From NCBI GenBank assembly GCA_026418935.1, contig JAOAAJ010000069.1:1-34275 (forward strand): DNA of 34,275 bases. The letters are read 5' to 3'. The DNA is from Caloramator sp. GTDB lineage: Bacteria > Bacillota > Clostridia > Clostridiales > Caloramatoraceae. Shown one piece after another: positions 25,032 to 32,519 of the stretch (the stretch's first letter is position 1; each line of letters starts with the position of its first letter). The notes beneath the pieces are model-generated. The model saw only the letters and a list, made by a program, of their open reading frames with translations. It searched no databases and had not been told where the DNA came from. Position numbers and translations under genes: made by a program.

Positions 25032-25052
25032 TTTTTAAACCTCCTTTGCTTC

Positions 25053-25250
25053 TTATGCGTATGGTAGTAACTTTCTTACAATCTTGAATTCAGTCTTAGC
25101 AACGTAAGTTCCTTTTCTTAATTGTCTCTTTCTTTTTGAAGTCTTCTTAGTTAGGATATGTCTCTTGAAAGCGTGAGCTCTCTTGAACTTTCCATTTCCA
25201 GTTTTTCTATATCTTTTTGCTGCACCCTTATGAGTTTTCATTTTAGGCAT
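25053..25250 (-). CDS. rpmI: Ribosomal protein L35 (bL35)
   Basis: A 65-residue basic protein of the normal length, [20 protein letters not shown] through [11 protein letters not shown]. The ATG at 25250 has AGAGGAGG upstream with 7 bases spacing. The longer reading from 25277 begins inside infC and has no role. Middle gene of infC-rpmI-rplT. Confidence 0.97.
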   Translation of the reverse strand: MPKMKTHKGAAKRYRKTGNGKFKRAHAFKRHILTKKTSKRKRQLRKGTYVAKTEFKIVRKLLPYA

Positions 25251-25273
25251 AGTTATTTCCTCCTCTCTTATTT

Positions 25274-25786
25274 TCAACCTTTCTTTGGTGCTATAACCAT
25301 TGTCATATTTTTACCTTCTAATTTAGCTGGCTTTTCTATTTGTCCAACTTCTCTAATTTTTTCATAGAATCTATTTAAAATTTCTTCACCAAAGTGAGCA
25401 TAATCAGCTTCTCTTCCTCTAAACTTTACAGTAACCTTTACCTTATCTCCATCCTTTAAGAACTTTTCAGCATTTTTAGCCTTTACATTTAAATCATGTT
25501 CTTCTATGTTTGGAGTTATTCTTACTTCCTTTACTGTAATTTGTTTTTGCTTCTTTTTAGCTTCTTTTTCCTTCTTTTGTTGCTCATAAACGAACTTTCC
25601 ATAGTCCATTATTTTAGCAACTGGTGGTTCTGCCTTTGGAGCTATTAAAACTAAATCAAGTTGTCTTGCTTCAGCTATCTCAAGTGCCTGCTTTGTTGGC
25701 ATTATTCCAAGCTGTTCTCCATCTGCAGTAACAACTCTAAGCTCCTTAGCTCTAATTTCCTCATTGATTAAATGTTCTTTATTAAT
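25274..25786 (-). CDS. infC: Translation initiation factor IF-3, probable ATT start codon
   Basis: A 170-residue IF3 with both domains: an N-terminal domain ([65 protein letters not shown]) and a C-terminal domain starting [25 protein letters not shown]. The longest reading opens at a GTG (25793-25795) that overlaps the AGGAGG ribosome site. In-frame ATT at 25784-25786 is 8 bases after AGGAGG and matches the noncanonical AUU start known for infC in E. coli and in some bacilli, which IF3 itself discriminates against. The only nearby ATG is out of frame and soon meets a stop. The gene heads the infC-rpmI-rplT operon, under the L20 leader. Confidence 0.9.
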   Translation of the reverse strand: MNKEHLINEEIRAKELRVVTADGEQLGIMPTKQALEIAEARQLDLVLIAPKAEPPVAKIMDYGKFVYEQQKKEKEAKKKQKQITVKEVRITPNIEEHDLNVKAKNAEKFLKDGDKVKVTVKFRGREADYAHFGEEILNRFYEKIREVGQIEKPAKLEGKNMTMVIAPKKG

Positions 25787-25814
25787 AACATTCACCTCCT
25801 AATTTATTACAAAA

Positions 25815-25926
25815 CAAAAACGGATGGACATACTCCATCCGCAAACATTCAACTTACCACTCATTTTAGACCTTACTACCTATGGCGTAAGGTGAGAAGC
25901 GGATGGCTTCTTCTTAACACTTAATT
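25815..25926 (-). ncRNA. L20-type attenuator leader of infC-rpmI-rplT
   Basis: The leader upstream of infC holds a terminator (25821-25841) and an upstream strand CCATCCGC on the minus strand (within 25899-25907) that can pair perfectly with GCGGATGG (25835-25842), so the two structures exclude each other. Between them a hairpin with CCTTAC/GTAAGG arms (25871-25876 and 25887-25892) is a candidate mimic of the L20 site in 23S rRNA. This matches the Bacillus subtilis mode of L20 autocontrol by transcription attenuation. The structures are visible; L20 binding is inferred from family. Confidence 0.9.
25821..25841 (-). terminator. Attenuator terminator in the L20 leader
   Basis: Perfect eight-base stem CGGATGGA (25821-25828) and TCCATCCG (25834-25841), followed on the minus strand by TTTTTGTTTTG. 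Its first arm on the minus strand is the partner of the antiterminator strand upstream. Confidence 0.92.
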
Positions 25927-25955
25927 AATATAACACACTAATTATTATATGTCAA
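25927..25955 (-). promoter_or_regulatory. Promoter of the infC leader
   Basis: On the minus strand TTGACA (25950-25955), 17-base spacer, TATATT (25927-25932), close behind the thrS stop at 25963 and just before the leader. Confidence 0.75.
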
Positions 25956-25962
25956 TACATTT

Positions 25963-27876
25963 TTATAGTGTACTTATTTTTTTATCTATTTCTTCTCTAA
26001 TCTTTGAAACAAACTCTTCAACGGCCATAGTACCCATATCTCCGTCTTTTCTTGAACGCACTGAAACATTTCCAGCTTCTAATTCTTTATCGCCAAGAAT
26101 TAGCATATATGGTACCTTTTGAAGTTGTGCTTCTCTAATCTTGTACCCTATCTTTTCATTTCTTAAATCTGATTCAACTCTAATACCATTTTCCTTTAGT
26201 TTTTCCTCAAGCTGTCTTGCATATTCGTTTGCTCTGTCTGTTACTGGAAGTATTTTAACTTGAACTGGTGCAAGCCAAGTTGGGAAGGCTCCTGCATAGT
26301 GCTCAATTAATATTCCTATAAATCTTTCAATACTTCCAAAGATAACTCTGTGTATCATTACTGGTCTGTGCTTTTCTCCATCTTCTCCTATGTAATGTAA
26401 ATCAAATCTCTCTGGCATTTGGAAGTCAAGTTGAATTGTTCCGCACTGCCATGTTCTTCCTAAACAATCCTTTAAGTGGAAGTCAATCTTTGGTCCATAG
26501 AAGGCTCCATCACCTTCATTTATCTTATATTCAAGTCCTGCAGCATTTAATGCATCAATTAGTGCATTTGTTGCATTTTCCCAATCTTCATCGCTTCCCA
26601 TTGAATCCTCTGGTCTTGTTGATAATTCAACATGATATTCAAATCCAAATAACTTATATATATGGTCAATTAAATTAATTACACCTAAAACTTCATCCTT
26701 AATCTGTGTTGGAAGCATAAATATGTGTGCATCGTCTTGAGTAAAGCATCTTACTCTCATAAGTCCGTGTAGTGCACCTGAAATTTCGTGTCTGTGTACA
26801 AGTCCAAGTTCACCAAGTCTAAGTGGTAATTCTCTGTAGCTATGCATTTGGCTCTTATATACTAAAATACCACCAGGGCAGTTCATTGGTTTTACTGCAT
26901 AATCCTGTTCATCTATCTTTGTAAAATACATATTTTCTTTATAGTGATCCCAGTGTCCTGAACGATGCCATAGAGCTTCATTTAATATTATAGGAGTTTT
27001 TATTTCCTTATATCCATTCTTTTGATGTACTTGTCTCCAGAAGTTTTCAAGTTCATTTCTAACTACCATACCCTTTGGTAGGAAGAATGGAAATCCTGGT
27101 CCTTCCTCCATTATTGCAAATAGTTCTAATTCCTTTCCTAACTTTCTGTGGTCTCTCTTTTTAGCCTCTTCAAGCATATTTAAGTATGCATCAAGTTCAC
27201 TCTTTTTTGTAAAGGCTGTACCATAAACTCTTTGAAGCATCTTGTTCTTTTCATCGCCTCTCCAGTATGCTCCAGCTACTGATAGAAGCTTTATAGCCTT
27301 AACTCTTCCAGTTGATGGCACATGAGGACCTGCACAAAGGTCTACAAATTCTCCCTGCTTATAGAAGGATATCTCTTCTCCTTCTGGAAGCTCTTCTATT
27401 AATTCTACTTTATAATCTTCATTCTTTTCCTTCATAAATTGAATTGCTTCTTCTCTTGAAAGAGTAAATCTTTCAAGCTCATAATCTTCCTTTATTATCT
27501 TTTCCATTTCCTTTTCAATTTCAGCAAGCATATCTGGTGTTATAGCAAAATCCGCATCAAAATCATAGTAGAATCCATTGTCTATTGCTGGTCCTATTGC
27601 TAATTTTACATTTGGATATAATCTCTTAACTGCTTGTGCAAGTATATGGGAAGCTGTATGTCTTAACGCCCATCTTCCATCGGCATCATCAAATGTCAAT
27701 ATTTCTACTTGAGCATCTTTATCAATTGTCTTCATTAAATCAACAACTTCTCCATCAACCTTTGCAGCAAGAGCTGCCTTATAAAGTCCCATACCTATTT
27801 TTTTTGCAACTTCTTCTACTTTAACTGGCTGTTCAAATTCTAAAACTTTGCCATCCTTTAAAGTAACTTTAATCAT
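25963..27876 (-). CDS. thrS: Threonine-tRNA ligase
   Basis: A 637-residue class II synthetase with the standard order: N-terminal TGS domain (1-60, MIKVTLKDGKVLEFEQPVKVEEVA), editing (SAD) domain with RHTASHILAQAV and DLCAGPHVPSTG, catalytic core with KPMNCPGGILVYKS, MRVRCFTQDDAHIF and HRVIFGSIERFIGILIEHYAGAFPTWLAP, and C-terminal anticodon-binding domain (VQVKILPVTDRANEYA). The zinc ligands (C in MNCPG, H in CFTQDDAH region and H near IHRVIFGSIER) are consistent with ThrS. It charges tRNA-Thr and edits mischarged Ser. AAGGAGGGG stands before the ATG at 27876. Expression is set by the T-box leader upstream. No terminator is visible after it before the infC leader. Confidence 0.98.
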   Translation of the reverse strand: MIKVTLKDGKVLEFEQPVKVEEVAKKIGMGLYKAALAAKVDGEVVDLMKTIDKDAQVEILTFDDADGRWALRHTASHILAQAVKRLYPNVKLAIGPAIDNGFYYDFDADFAITPDMLAEIEKEMEKIIKEDYELERFTLSREEAIQFMKEKNEDYKVELIEELPEGEEISFYKQGEFVDLCAGPHVPSTGRVKAIKLLSVAGAYWRGDEKNKMLQRVYGTAFTKKSELDAYLNMLEEAKKRDHRKLGKELELFAIMEEGPGFPFFLPKGMVVRNELENFWRQVHQKNGYKEIKTPIILNEALWHRSGHWDHYKENMYFTKIDEQDYAVKPMNCPGGILVYKSQMHSYRELPLRLGELGLVHRHEISGALHGLMRVRCFTQDDAHIFMLPTQIKDEVLGVINLIDHIYKLFGFEYHVELSTRPEDSMGSDEDWENATNALIDALNAAGLEYKINEGDGAFYGPKIDFHLKDCLGRTWQCGTIQLDFQMPERFDLHYIGEDGEKHRPVMIHRVIFGSIERFIGILIEHYAGAFPTWLAPVQVKILPVTDRANEYARQLEEKLKENGIRVESDLRNEKIGYKIREAQLQKVPYMLILGDKELEAGNVSVRSRKDGDMGTMAVEEFVSKIREEIDKKISTL

Positions 27877-27907
27877 ACTACCCCTCCTTAAGCTTTTTTA
27901 TGCAAAT

Positions 27908-28140
27908 AAAAAAACCCTCATCCAAAAAATGGGACGAGAGTTCTCGCGGTTCCACCCAAATTGACCTGTAAGGTCCACTCATTAGCATTAACGCAGCTTC
28001 ACGCCTATCCCTACTAAAATTCAGGTAGGAGCTTTGGGGTGGTTTTCAATCCTCCATGTTAAGGAAATCTTTCAGCCAGTGGATTTCCCTCTCTGATAAC
28101 TGGGTTTGATTTACTCTTCCCCTTCATCGCCTTTTTATAT
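27908..28140 (-). ncRNA. T-box leader of thrS
   Basis: The T-box bulge sequence is GGGTGGAACCGCG on the minus strand (27945-27957). The terminator lies at 27915-27940 with a T run. A Thr specifier ACC is placed at 28041-28043 (or the adjoining ACC at 28038-28040). Uncharged tRNA-Thr would favour the antiterminator. The leader is preceded by a perfect consensus promoter. Confidence 0.95.
27915..27940 (-). terminator. Attenuator terminator in the thrS T-box leader
   Basis: CCCTCATCC (27915-27923) can pair with the arm at 27931-27940 (GGGACGAGAG) with G-U pairs. A T run follows on the minus strand. Confidence 0.85.
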
Positions 28141-28150
28141 TTTAATTAAT

Positions 28151-28179
28151 ATTATATTAATTGTCGCAAACTATGTCAA
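28151..28179 (-). promoter_or_regulatory. Promoter of thrS T-box leader, exact consensus
   Basis: On the minus strand TTGACA (28174-28179), 17-base spacer, TATAAT (28151-28156). Both boxes and spacing match the sigma-A consensus exactly. The -35 overlaps the end of the ytxC gene (stop at 28171). Confidence 0.9.
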
Positions 28180-29079
28180 TATAATATTGTTAATTGATTT
28201 ACAAATTTCACATCCACTACAAATTTTTAATCTATCAGAAAAAATATTTTTTATTGTTTCAATTGTTTCTTGACTTTTTGAATTCTCAACACCATGAATT
28301 ACTATATTCTGTGGTGCAAAGGTAATAAGTGCACTTATTAGCATATCGTGTATTGTTGCATCTATTTTAATATCCGATGAAAAGTCTTCAAAGAACTCAG
28401 ATGTTATATTTTTATATTGTTTGTCATAGATTAAATAGTTACCATCCTTTTGTATTATAACATTAACAATTTCATACTTACTCTCCTGTATATCTACAAA
28501 ATATTTTAAAAGCTTTATAAACTCACTGTATTCCTTTTCAATTATATATTCCTCTGTAATCTTTTCTACGATATTTTTTAAATCATTTGATAAGTTTCTC
28601 AATCTAAATGTAATAAAACCTTCTATGATAAGCTCCTTATTTTCATCTAGATACTCTTCTATTAATTTTAAAATAGTATTTTTTCTATTTATAATAAGCT
28701 GTATTCCATCCTGAGTAAATATACCTGTTCCATTTAGTGCCATAATACATTTTTCTTTTATAATCTGTGCATCCTCCTGTGATAAAAAATCGTAGTTGTT
28801 CTTTATAATTTTTTCTATCGAATCAGAATCATAATAATTTACTATATATTCGTATATAAGATTTGAAACATATATATAAAACATTTCACTAAAACTATCA
28901 AAAACCTTTATATCTCTTTCAGTTTCCTTAAGAACACACTTTATATAACTCATATTTGATACTTTATTTTCACAAAGTGCAATATTTACGCCCTTTTCTT
29001 TGAAGTACTGACAGAGCTCATTTAATCTATCATAAAACTCTCTATTATCCCTACTAAAGCCAATTGATAGGAGAATCAT
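28171..29079 (-). CDS. ytxC: YtxC-family putative sporulation protein
   Basis: A 302-residue protein with no signal peptide or membrane helix. The position immediately upstream of thrS is as in Bacillus subtilis ytxC. Segments such as ITFRLRNLSNDLKNIVEKITEEYIIEKEYSEFIKLLKYFVDIQESK (about 155-200) and a C-terminal Cys cluster CSGCEICKS (residues near 289-297) are consistent with the family. The biochemical role is not known; the family name refers to sporulation. GGGAG stands 7 bases before the ATG. Weak conservation makes this less sure than its neighbours. Confidence 0.75.
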   Translation of the reverse strand: MILLSIGFSRDNREFYDRLNELCQYFKEKGVNIALCENKVSNMSYIKCVLKETERDIKVFDSFSEMFYIYVSNLIYEYIVNYYDSDSIEKIIKNNYDFLSQEDAQIIKEKCIMALNGTGIFTQDGIQLIINRKNTILKLIEEYLDENKELIIEGFITFRLRNLSNDLKNIVEKITEEYIIEKEYSEFIKLLKYFVDIQESKYEIVNVIIQKDGNYLIYDKQYKNITSEFFEDFSSDIKIDATIHDMLISALITFAPQNIVIHGVENSKSQETIETIKNIFSDRLKICSGCEICKSINNIILT

Positions 29080-29100
29080 ATTATCACTCCCTTCAAGTTT

Positions 29101-29129
29101 AGTATATGTTCATAAGTAAAACATATACT
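29101..29129. repeat. Inverted repeat upstream of ytxC
   Basis: AGTATATGTT (29101-29110) and AACATATACT (29120-29129) are perfect ten-base arms with nine bases between. No T tract follows, so it is not a typical terminator. It may be an operator or a hairpin in the leader of ytxC. Confidence 0.5.
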
Positions 29130-29144
29130 AATAAACTTTAAAAG

Positions 29145-29912
29145 TTATATTATACAATATTCCTTAAGCGGTACTAATGTACCATAATCTATTAATTTAC
29201 CTTTAGAGAGATTTTGATGTTTTTTTTCAAATTTATTCAAAAAATATTTTATTTCAGCATAGTCAGGATGCGTTTCAACTTCACCATAAAAGGCTAACGT
29301 ATTACTTGAAATAAAACCTGTACATCCTCCAATAAAACCGTAGTTTAATTCAAAAAGATCGATATATGCAGGTTTAATCAGAAGGGAGTTAACTAAGTTT
29401 TCCATAGCTTTTTTATGTATTCCCATATCAGACGTAATTATTGCATCTTCTGAAACAATACATACTGAACATTTTGCATAACCTTGCTTTACATCTATTA
29501 GCCTAATGTTTCTTTTTATTAATTCCTCTAATAAAACTTCGTCTGTATACTTTATATTTAAAATCGCATTATCCTTGAGTCTTGCAACATTATATAGGAC
29601 ATCCTTTGGATATTTACCTTCTATTTTATTTTTACCTATTATTAAATCAAATCCTTCGTCTTCTAAAGCATAATAAAAACTGTCATCAACATTTGGTGCT
29701 ATAACTATTTTATTTTCCCCAAGATGATGAAATAATAGGTCAGGGTGATAGGAAACAGCTTCATATAAAACTTTTTGTTTATTGGTTTTAATAATTTTTA
29801 TTCCCATCTCACTTAAATTATATTCAACATCCGAATTTATTCTTCCATCACACACTACCAAAGAGACTTCCCCCTTTGGGAGATTTGGAGTTTCTATAAA
29901 TCTTTCCTTCAT
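29145..29912 (-). CDS. DUF6873-like (GME-fold) protein
   Basis: A 255-residue protein I place in the DUF6873 family, which is described as having the guanidino-group-modifying-enzyme fold. The N-terminus (MKERFIETPNLPKGEVSLVVCDGRI) and the later segments (LYEAVSYHPDLLFHHLGENKIVIAPN, KCSVCIVSEDAIITSDMGIHKKA, GFIGGCTGFISSNTLAFYGE) fit, and the repeated beta-type units are typical of a GME pentein. It has no proven activity that I know of. The ATG at 29912 has GGAG 7 bases before it; the longer reading from 29993 runs into the tRNA-Cys gene. It stands between a tRNA operon and ytxC. Confidence 0.7.
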   Translation of the reverse strand: MKERFIETPNLPKGEVSLVVCDGRINSDVEYNLSEMGIKIIKTNKQKVLYEAVSYHPDLLFHHLGENKIVIAPNVDDSFYYALEDEGFDLIIGKNKIEGKYPKDVLYNVARLKDNAILNIKYTDEVLLEELIKRNIRLIDVKQGYAKCSVCIVSEDAIITSDMGIHKKAMENLVNSLLIKPAYIDLFELNYGFIGGCTGFISSNTLAFYGEVETHPDYAEIKYFLNKFEKKHQNLSKGKLIDYGTLVPLKEYCII

Positions 29913-29949
29913 AGAATCGCTCCTTTTCAACTTAACGATTAGTAAAATA

Positions 29950-29974
29950 GGGATAGAAGTATTACTTCTATCCC
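29950..29974 (-). terminator. Terminator of the tRNA operon
   Basis: Eleven-base perfect stem GGGATAGAAGT (29950-29960) and ACTTCTATCCC (29964-29974), loop ATT, then TATTTTACT on the minus strand. It lies 8 bases beyond the tRNA-Cys end. Confidence 0.85.
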
Positions 29975-29981
29975 TTATCTT

Positions 29982-30056
<75 letters not shown>

Positions 30057-30067
30057 ATATTAACTTT

Positions 30068-30143
30068 TGGAGCGGGAAACGGGACTCGAACCCGCGGCAT
30101 TCACCTTGGCAAGGTGACGCTCTACCAACTGAGCTATTCCCGC
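30068..30143 (-). tRNA. tRNA-Gly (anticodon GCC)
   Basis: Minus-strand gene of 76 bases with encoded CCA. Acceptor GCGGGAA with TTCCCGC; the anticodon loop TTGCCAA gives GCC. TTCGAGTCC T-arm loop is present. Confidence 0.96.
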
Positions 30144-30152
30144 ATATAAAAT

Positions 30153-30228
30153 TGGTGGCCAGAGCCGGAATCGAACCAGCGACACGGGGATTTTCAGTCC
30201 CCTGCTCTACCTACTGAGCTATCTGGCC
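30153..30228 (-). tRNA. tRNA-Phe (anticodon GAA)
   Basis: Minus-strand gene of 76 bases with encoded CCA. Acceptor GGCCAGA with TCTGGCC; the anticodon loop CTGAAAA gives GAA. It is the tRNA sensed by the pheS T-box. Confidence 0.96.
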
Positions 30229-30231
30229 AGT

Positions 30232-30308
30232 TGGCGACCCAGAAGGGGCTCGAACCCTCGACCTCCGGCGTGACAGGCCGGCACTCTAACCAACTGAGCT
30301 ACTGGGCC
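30232..30308 (-). tRNA. tRNA-Asp (anticodon GTC)
   Basis: Minus-strand gene of 77 bases with encoded CCA. Acceptor GGCCCAG with CTGGGTC (one G-U pair); the anticodon loop CTGTCAC gives GTC. Only three bases separate it from tRNA-Phe. Confidence 0.96.
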
Positions 30309-30312
30309 AATA

Positions 30313-30388
30313 TGGTGGGCACGACAGGGCTCGAACCTGTGACCCTCTGCTTGTAAGGCAGATGCTCTCCCAGCTGAGCTACGCGCCC
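30313..30388 (-). tRNA. tRNA-Val (anticodon TAC)
   Basis: Minus-strand gene of 76 bases with encoded CCA. Acceptor GGGCGCG with CGTGCCC (one G-U pair); anticodon loop CTTACAA gives TAC. First gene of the tRNA operon. Confidence 0.96.
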
Positions 30389-30407
30389 AATTCATTTGAC
30401 ATAAATT

Positions 30408-30436
30408 ATAATACAATGAATTAATATATTTGTCAA
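30408..30436 (-). promoter_or_regulatory. Promoter of the tRNA operon
   Basis: On the minus strand TTGACA (30431-30436), 17-base spacer, TATTAT (30408-30413). A TATAAT three bases further on would give a 20-base spacer. It is 20 bases before tRNA-Val, and right behind the diguanylate cyclase stop. Confidence 0.75.
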
Positions 30437-30454
30437 TACATTTTTATAATTATT

Positions 30455-31162
30455 TTATGCAAATTTTAACTGTGAGTTAAAAACCTTTTTATTTTCATAC
30501 ATCCTTCTGTCTGCTTCATTTATAAATTCTTCCATATTTACATACTCTTTTGTATAAGTTGCCACTCCACAACTTACACTCAATTCTACTCTATTTGATA
30601 TATTTATCAACTTTATTTTCTTATTTATGAATTTAATTATTTTTTTTGCATCCTCTTCATTAGATTTTATAAGAACAATTAAGAACTCATCTCCACCTAA
30701 TCTAACAACAAAATCATCCTTTTTTATGGATTCTTTAAATATTTTGCTTATCTTAATTATTGCTTTATCTCCCTCACTATGTCCATAGTTATCATTTATC
30801 ATTTTTAAGTTATTTAAATCAGCATATATAATAGATATAGGTGCACATTGCGAATAATTTTTAAGCATTATATTTAATCTTTCTAAGCCTGCTTTTCTAT
30901 TTAAGCACTTTGTCATAGCATCATAAGTTGCATAATACTCCCATATCTTTATTCTTTTGTTTATTTCCCTTTTTACTAAAATAAAAATAAATATAGATGA
31001 AATCACTATAAAAATCGTTCCCTTTATCATTGAGTAATTTAAATAGTTTTTATTATATTTCAATAAATTAAATAAAATTTTATCAGAAAAAAATACCCAT
31101 AATGAACCAAATAAAAAATAACTTATTGATATTTTTAAAACCCCCAAATCTTCTTTTTTCAT
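30455..31162 (-). CDS. Membrane-bound diguanylate cyclase (GGDEF)
   Basis: A 235-residue protein with two N-terminal membrane helices (about residues 10-28 and 44-63) and a cytoplasmic GGDEF domain from about residue 75. The active-site motif RLGGDEF is intact, with FVVRLGGDEFLIVL and the substrate-binding NNLKMINDNYGHSEGDKAI, so it can be expected to make c-di-GMP from two GTP. The inhibitory I-site RxxD upstream is KxxD here, so product inhibition may be lost or weaker. There is no recognisable sensor domain. The ATG at 31162 follows AAGGGTG by 6-7 bases; the longer reading from 31189 has no ribosome site. It is alone, with no EAL or PilZ gene nearby. Confidence 0.9.
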   Translation of the reverse strand: MKKEDLGVLKISISYFLFGSLWVFFSDKILFNLLKYNKNYLNYSMIKGTIFIVISSIFIFILVKREINKRIKIWEYYATYDAMTKCLNRKAGLERLNIMLKNYSQCAPISIIYADLNNLKMINDNYGHSEGDKAIIKISKIFKESIKKDDFVVRLGGDEFLIVLIKSNEEDAKKIIKFINKKIKLINISNRVELSVSCGVATYTKEYVNMEEFINEADRRMYENKKVFNSQLKFA

Positions 31163-31257
31163 ATCACACACCCTTTTCAATATTTTCATTTATATTATCG
31201 TCTAAAAAAAATTATAGTTTATAGCATCAAGTTATTTTATATTATAAATTTAATAAA

Positions 31258-31309
31258 CCCCATATATGGATTTCATAATTTAAGATAAATACCAAAATCC
31301 ATAATGGGG
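31258..31309 (-). terminator. Possible terminator of hslO
   Basis: CCCCAT and ATGGATTT (31258-31273 region) can pair with AAATCCAT and ATGGGG (31295-31309), with a bulge and a long loop. On the minus strand it is followed by TTTATTAAATTT. It is a long imperfect structure, so only moderately sure. Confidence 0.5.
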
Positions 31310-31333
31310 CAAATACATTATCTACTACCTTAT

Positions 31334-32212
31334 TTAGTTAATAGAATCTATTAGATTTTGTATATCATCCTTTGTAAATTGGTATCTTCTTTCACAAAAA
31401 TGACACTCTACCTGCATTACATCTTCCTCTTCCTTTAATCTTTCAAGTTCCTCTTTGCCTAATGCAATTAGTGCCCTTTCTACTCTTTGTCTTGAACAGT
31501 CACACTCATAGGCTATATCTATCTCTTCATGTATTTTTAAATCCATATCATCAAAAAGAAGATTTAATATATCTTCACAGGTTTTACCCTCTGCTATTAG
31601 TGTTGAAAGAGGTGGTATCTCCTGAAGCCTAAAGGTAATTATATCTGCAAGTAGTTCATTTGCACCTGGCATCATTTGTATAACTAATCCACCAGCAGAT
31701 TTAATAGAAATATCCGTATCAACAAGTACACCTAATACAACTGCTGATGGAACCTGTTCTGAAACTGTAAAATAGTATGCGATATCATCTCCTACTTCAC
31801 CAGTATATATTGGTACACTTCCAACATATGGGTCCTTAAGCCCCATATCCTTAACTACATTTAAAAATCCTTCTTTACCTATTGCACCACCAACATCAAG
31901 TTTACCTTTTTCATTTAAAGGTAAATCAACGTGTGGGTTTGAAATATATCCCTTTACATTACCCTTTGAATTTGCAACAACAACTAAATTACCTGCTGGT
32001 CCTCTACCATTCATTGATAGCGTTAAAGTATCCTTTTCTCCCTTAAGCATTGTTCCCATAATACTTCCTGCTGTTAACAATCTTCCAAGAGCTGCAGATG
32101 CTGTTGGACTTAAATCGTGTATTTGTCTTGCTTTTTCTACTATATCTGTTGTAATAGCTGCAAAAAGTCTTATATCTCCATTTGAGGCTGTCGCTCTAAC
32201 TAATTTACCCAT
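31334..32212 (-). CDS. hslO: Redox-regulated chaperone Hsp33
   Basis: A 292-residue protein of the Hsp33 family. The N-terminal domain (MGKLVRATASNGDIRLFAAITTDIVEKARQIHDLSPTASAALGRLLTAG) is family-typical, and the C-terminal zinc site is seen as ECDCSRQR (CxC) and VECHFCERRY (CxxC). Oxidation of these four cysteines releases zinc and activates the chaperone. This is expected in an organism that meets oxygen occasionally. A good promoter lies upstream, and a hairpin may end transcription. The start ATG has GGAGG placed before AAAAAG. Confidence 0.96.
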   Translation of the reverse strand: MGKLVRATASNGDIRLFAAITTDIVEKARQIHDLSPTASAALGRLLTAGSIMGTMLKGEKDTLTLSMNGRGPAGNLVVVANSKGNVKGYISNPHVDLPLNEKGKLDVGGAIGKEGFLNVVKDMGLKDPYVGSVPIYTGEVGDDIAYYFTVSEQVPSAVVLGVLVDTDISIKSAGGLVIQMMPGANELLADIITFRLQEIPPLSTLIAEGKTCEDILNLLFDDMDLKIHEEIDIAYECDCSRQRVERALIALGKEELERLKEEEDVMQVECHFCERRYQFTKDDIQNLIDSIN

Positions 32213-32262
32213 CTTTTTTCCTCCTAAAATATTAATTGTTTTTCTGCTAAAATTTTAGATTA

Positions 32263-32291
32263 ATTATACAAATCTATAATTTATTAGTCAA
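32263..32291 (-). promoter_or_regulatory. Promoter of hslO
   Basis: On the minus strand TTGACT (32286-32291), 17-base spacer, TATAAT (32263-32268), about 50 bases before the hslO start. Confidence 0.8.
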
Positions 32292-32372
32292 TATTCAAAG
32301 AATTCTTCTGATGTAACACTTAATAAAATAAATGAATATTATAATTAATAAAACTATGTTGGAGTATTTTTT

Positions 32373-32519
32373 ATGGATACAGAAAAGGACAAACTTAAAG
32401 TAAAGGTTCGTCAATCTAAAGATGGTAAAAAGAAAAAGATAAAAATTGAAAATGACTTCTTTAAAATCAGTATAAGAGTTAAAGATAAAGAAGTTGAACT
32501 TTGCGATGAAGAGAATTAA
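32373..32519 (+). CDS. Small 48-residue Lys-rich protein, unrecognised
   Basis: A plus-strand ORF of 48 codons, MDTEKDKLKVKVRQSKDGKK and onward to LCDEEN. It has GGAG 8 bases before the ATG (32362-32364 region) and a TATAAT at 32340-32345, but no clear -35. The protein has a basic middle (KKKKIKI) and an acidic end (ELCDEEN), no membrane helix and one cysteine. It ends one base before the complement of the methyltransferase stop codon, so the two genes are tail to tail with no spacer. I do not recognise it. A small protein is favoured over a chance ORF because of the ribosome site and charged composition. Confidence 0.6.
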   Translation: MDTEKDKLKVKVRQSKDGKKKKIKIENDFFKISIRVKDKEVELCDEEN

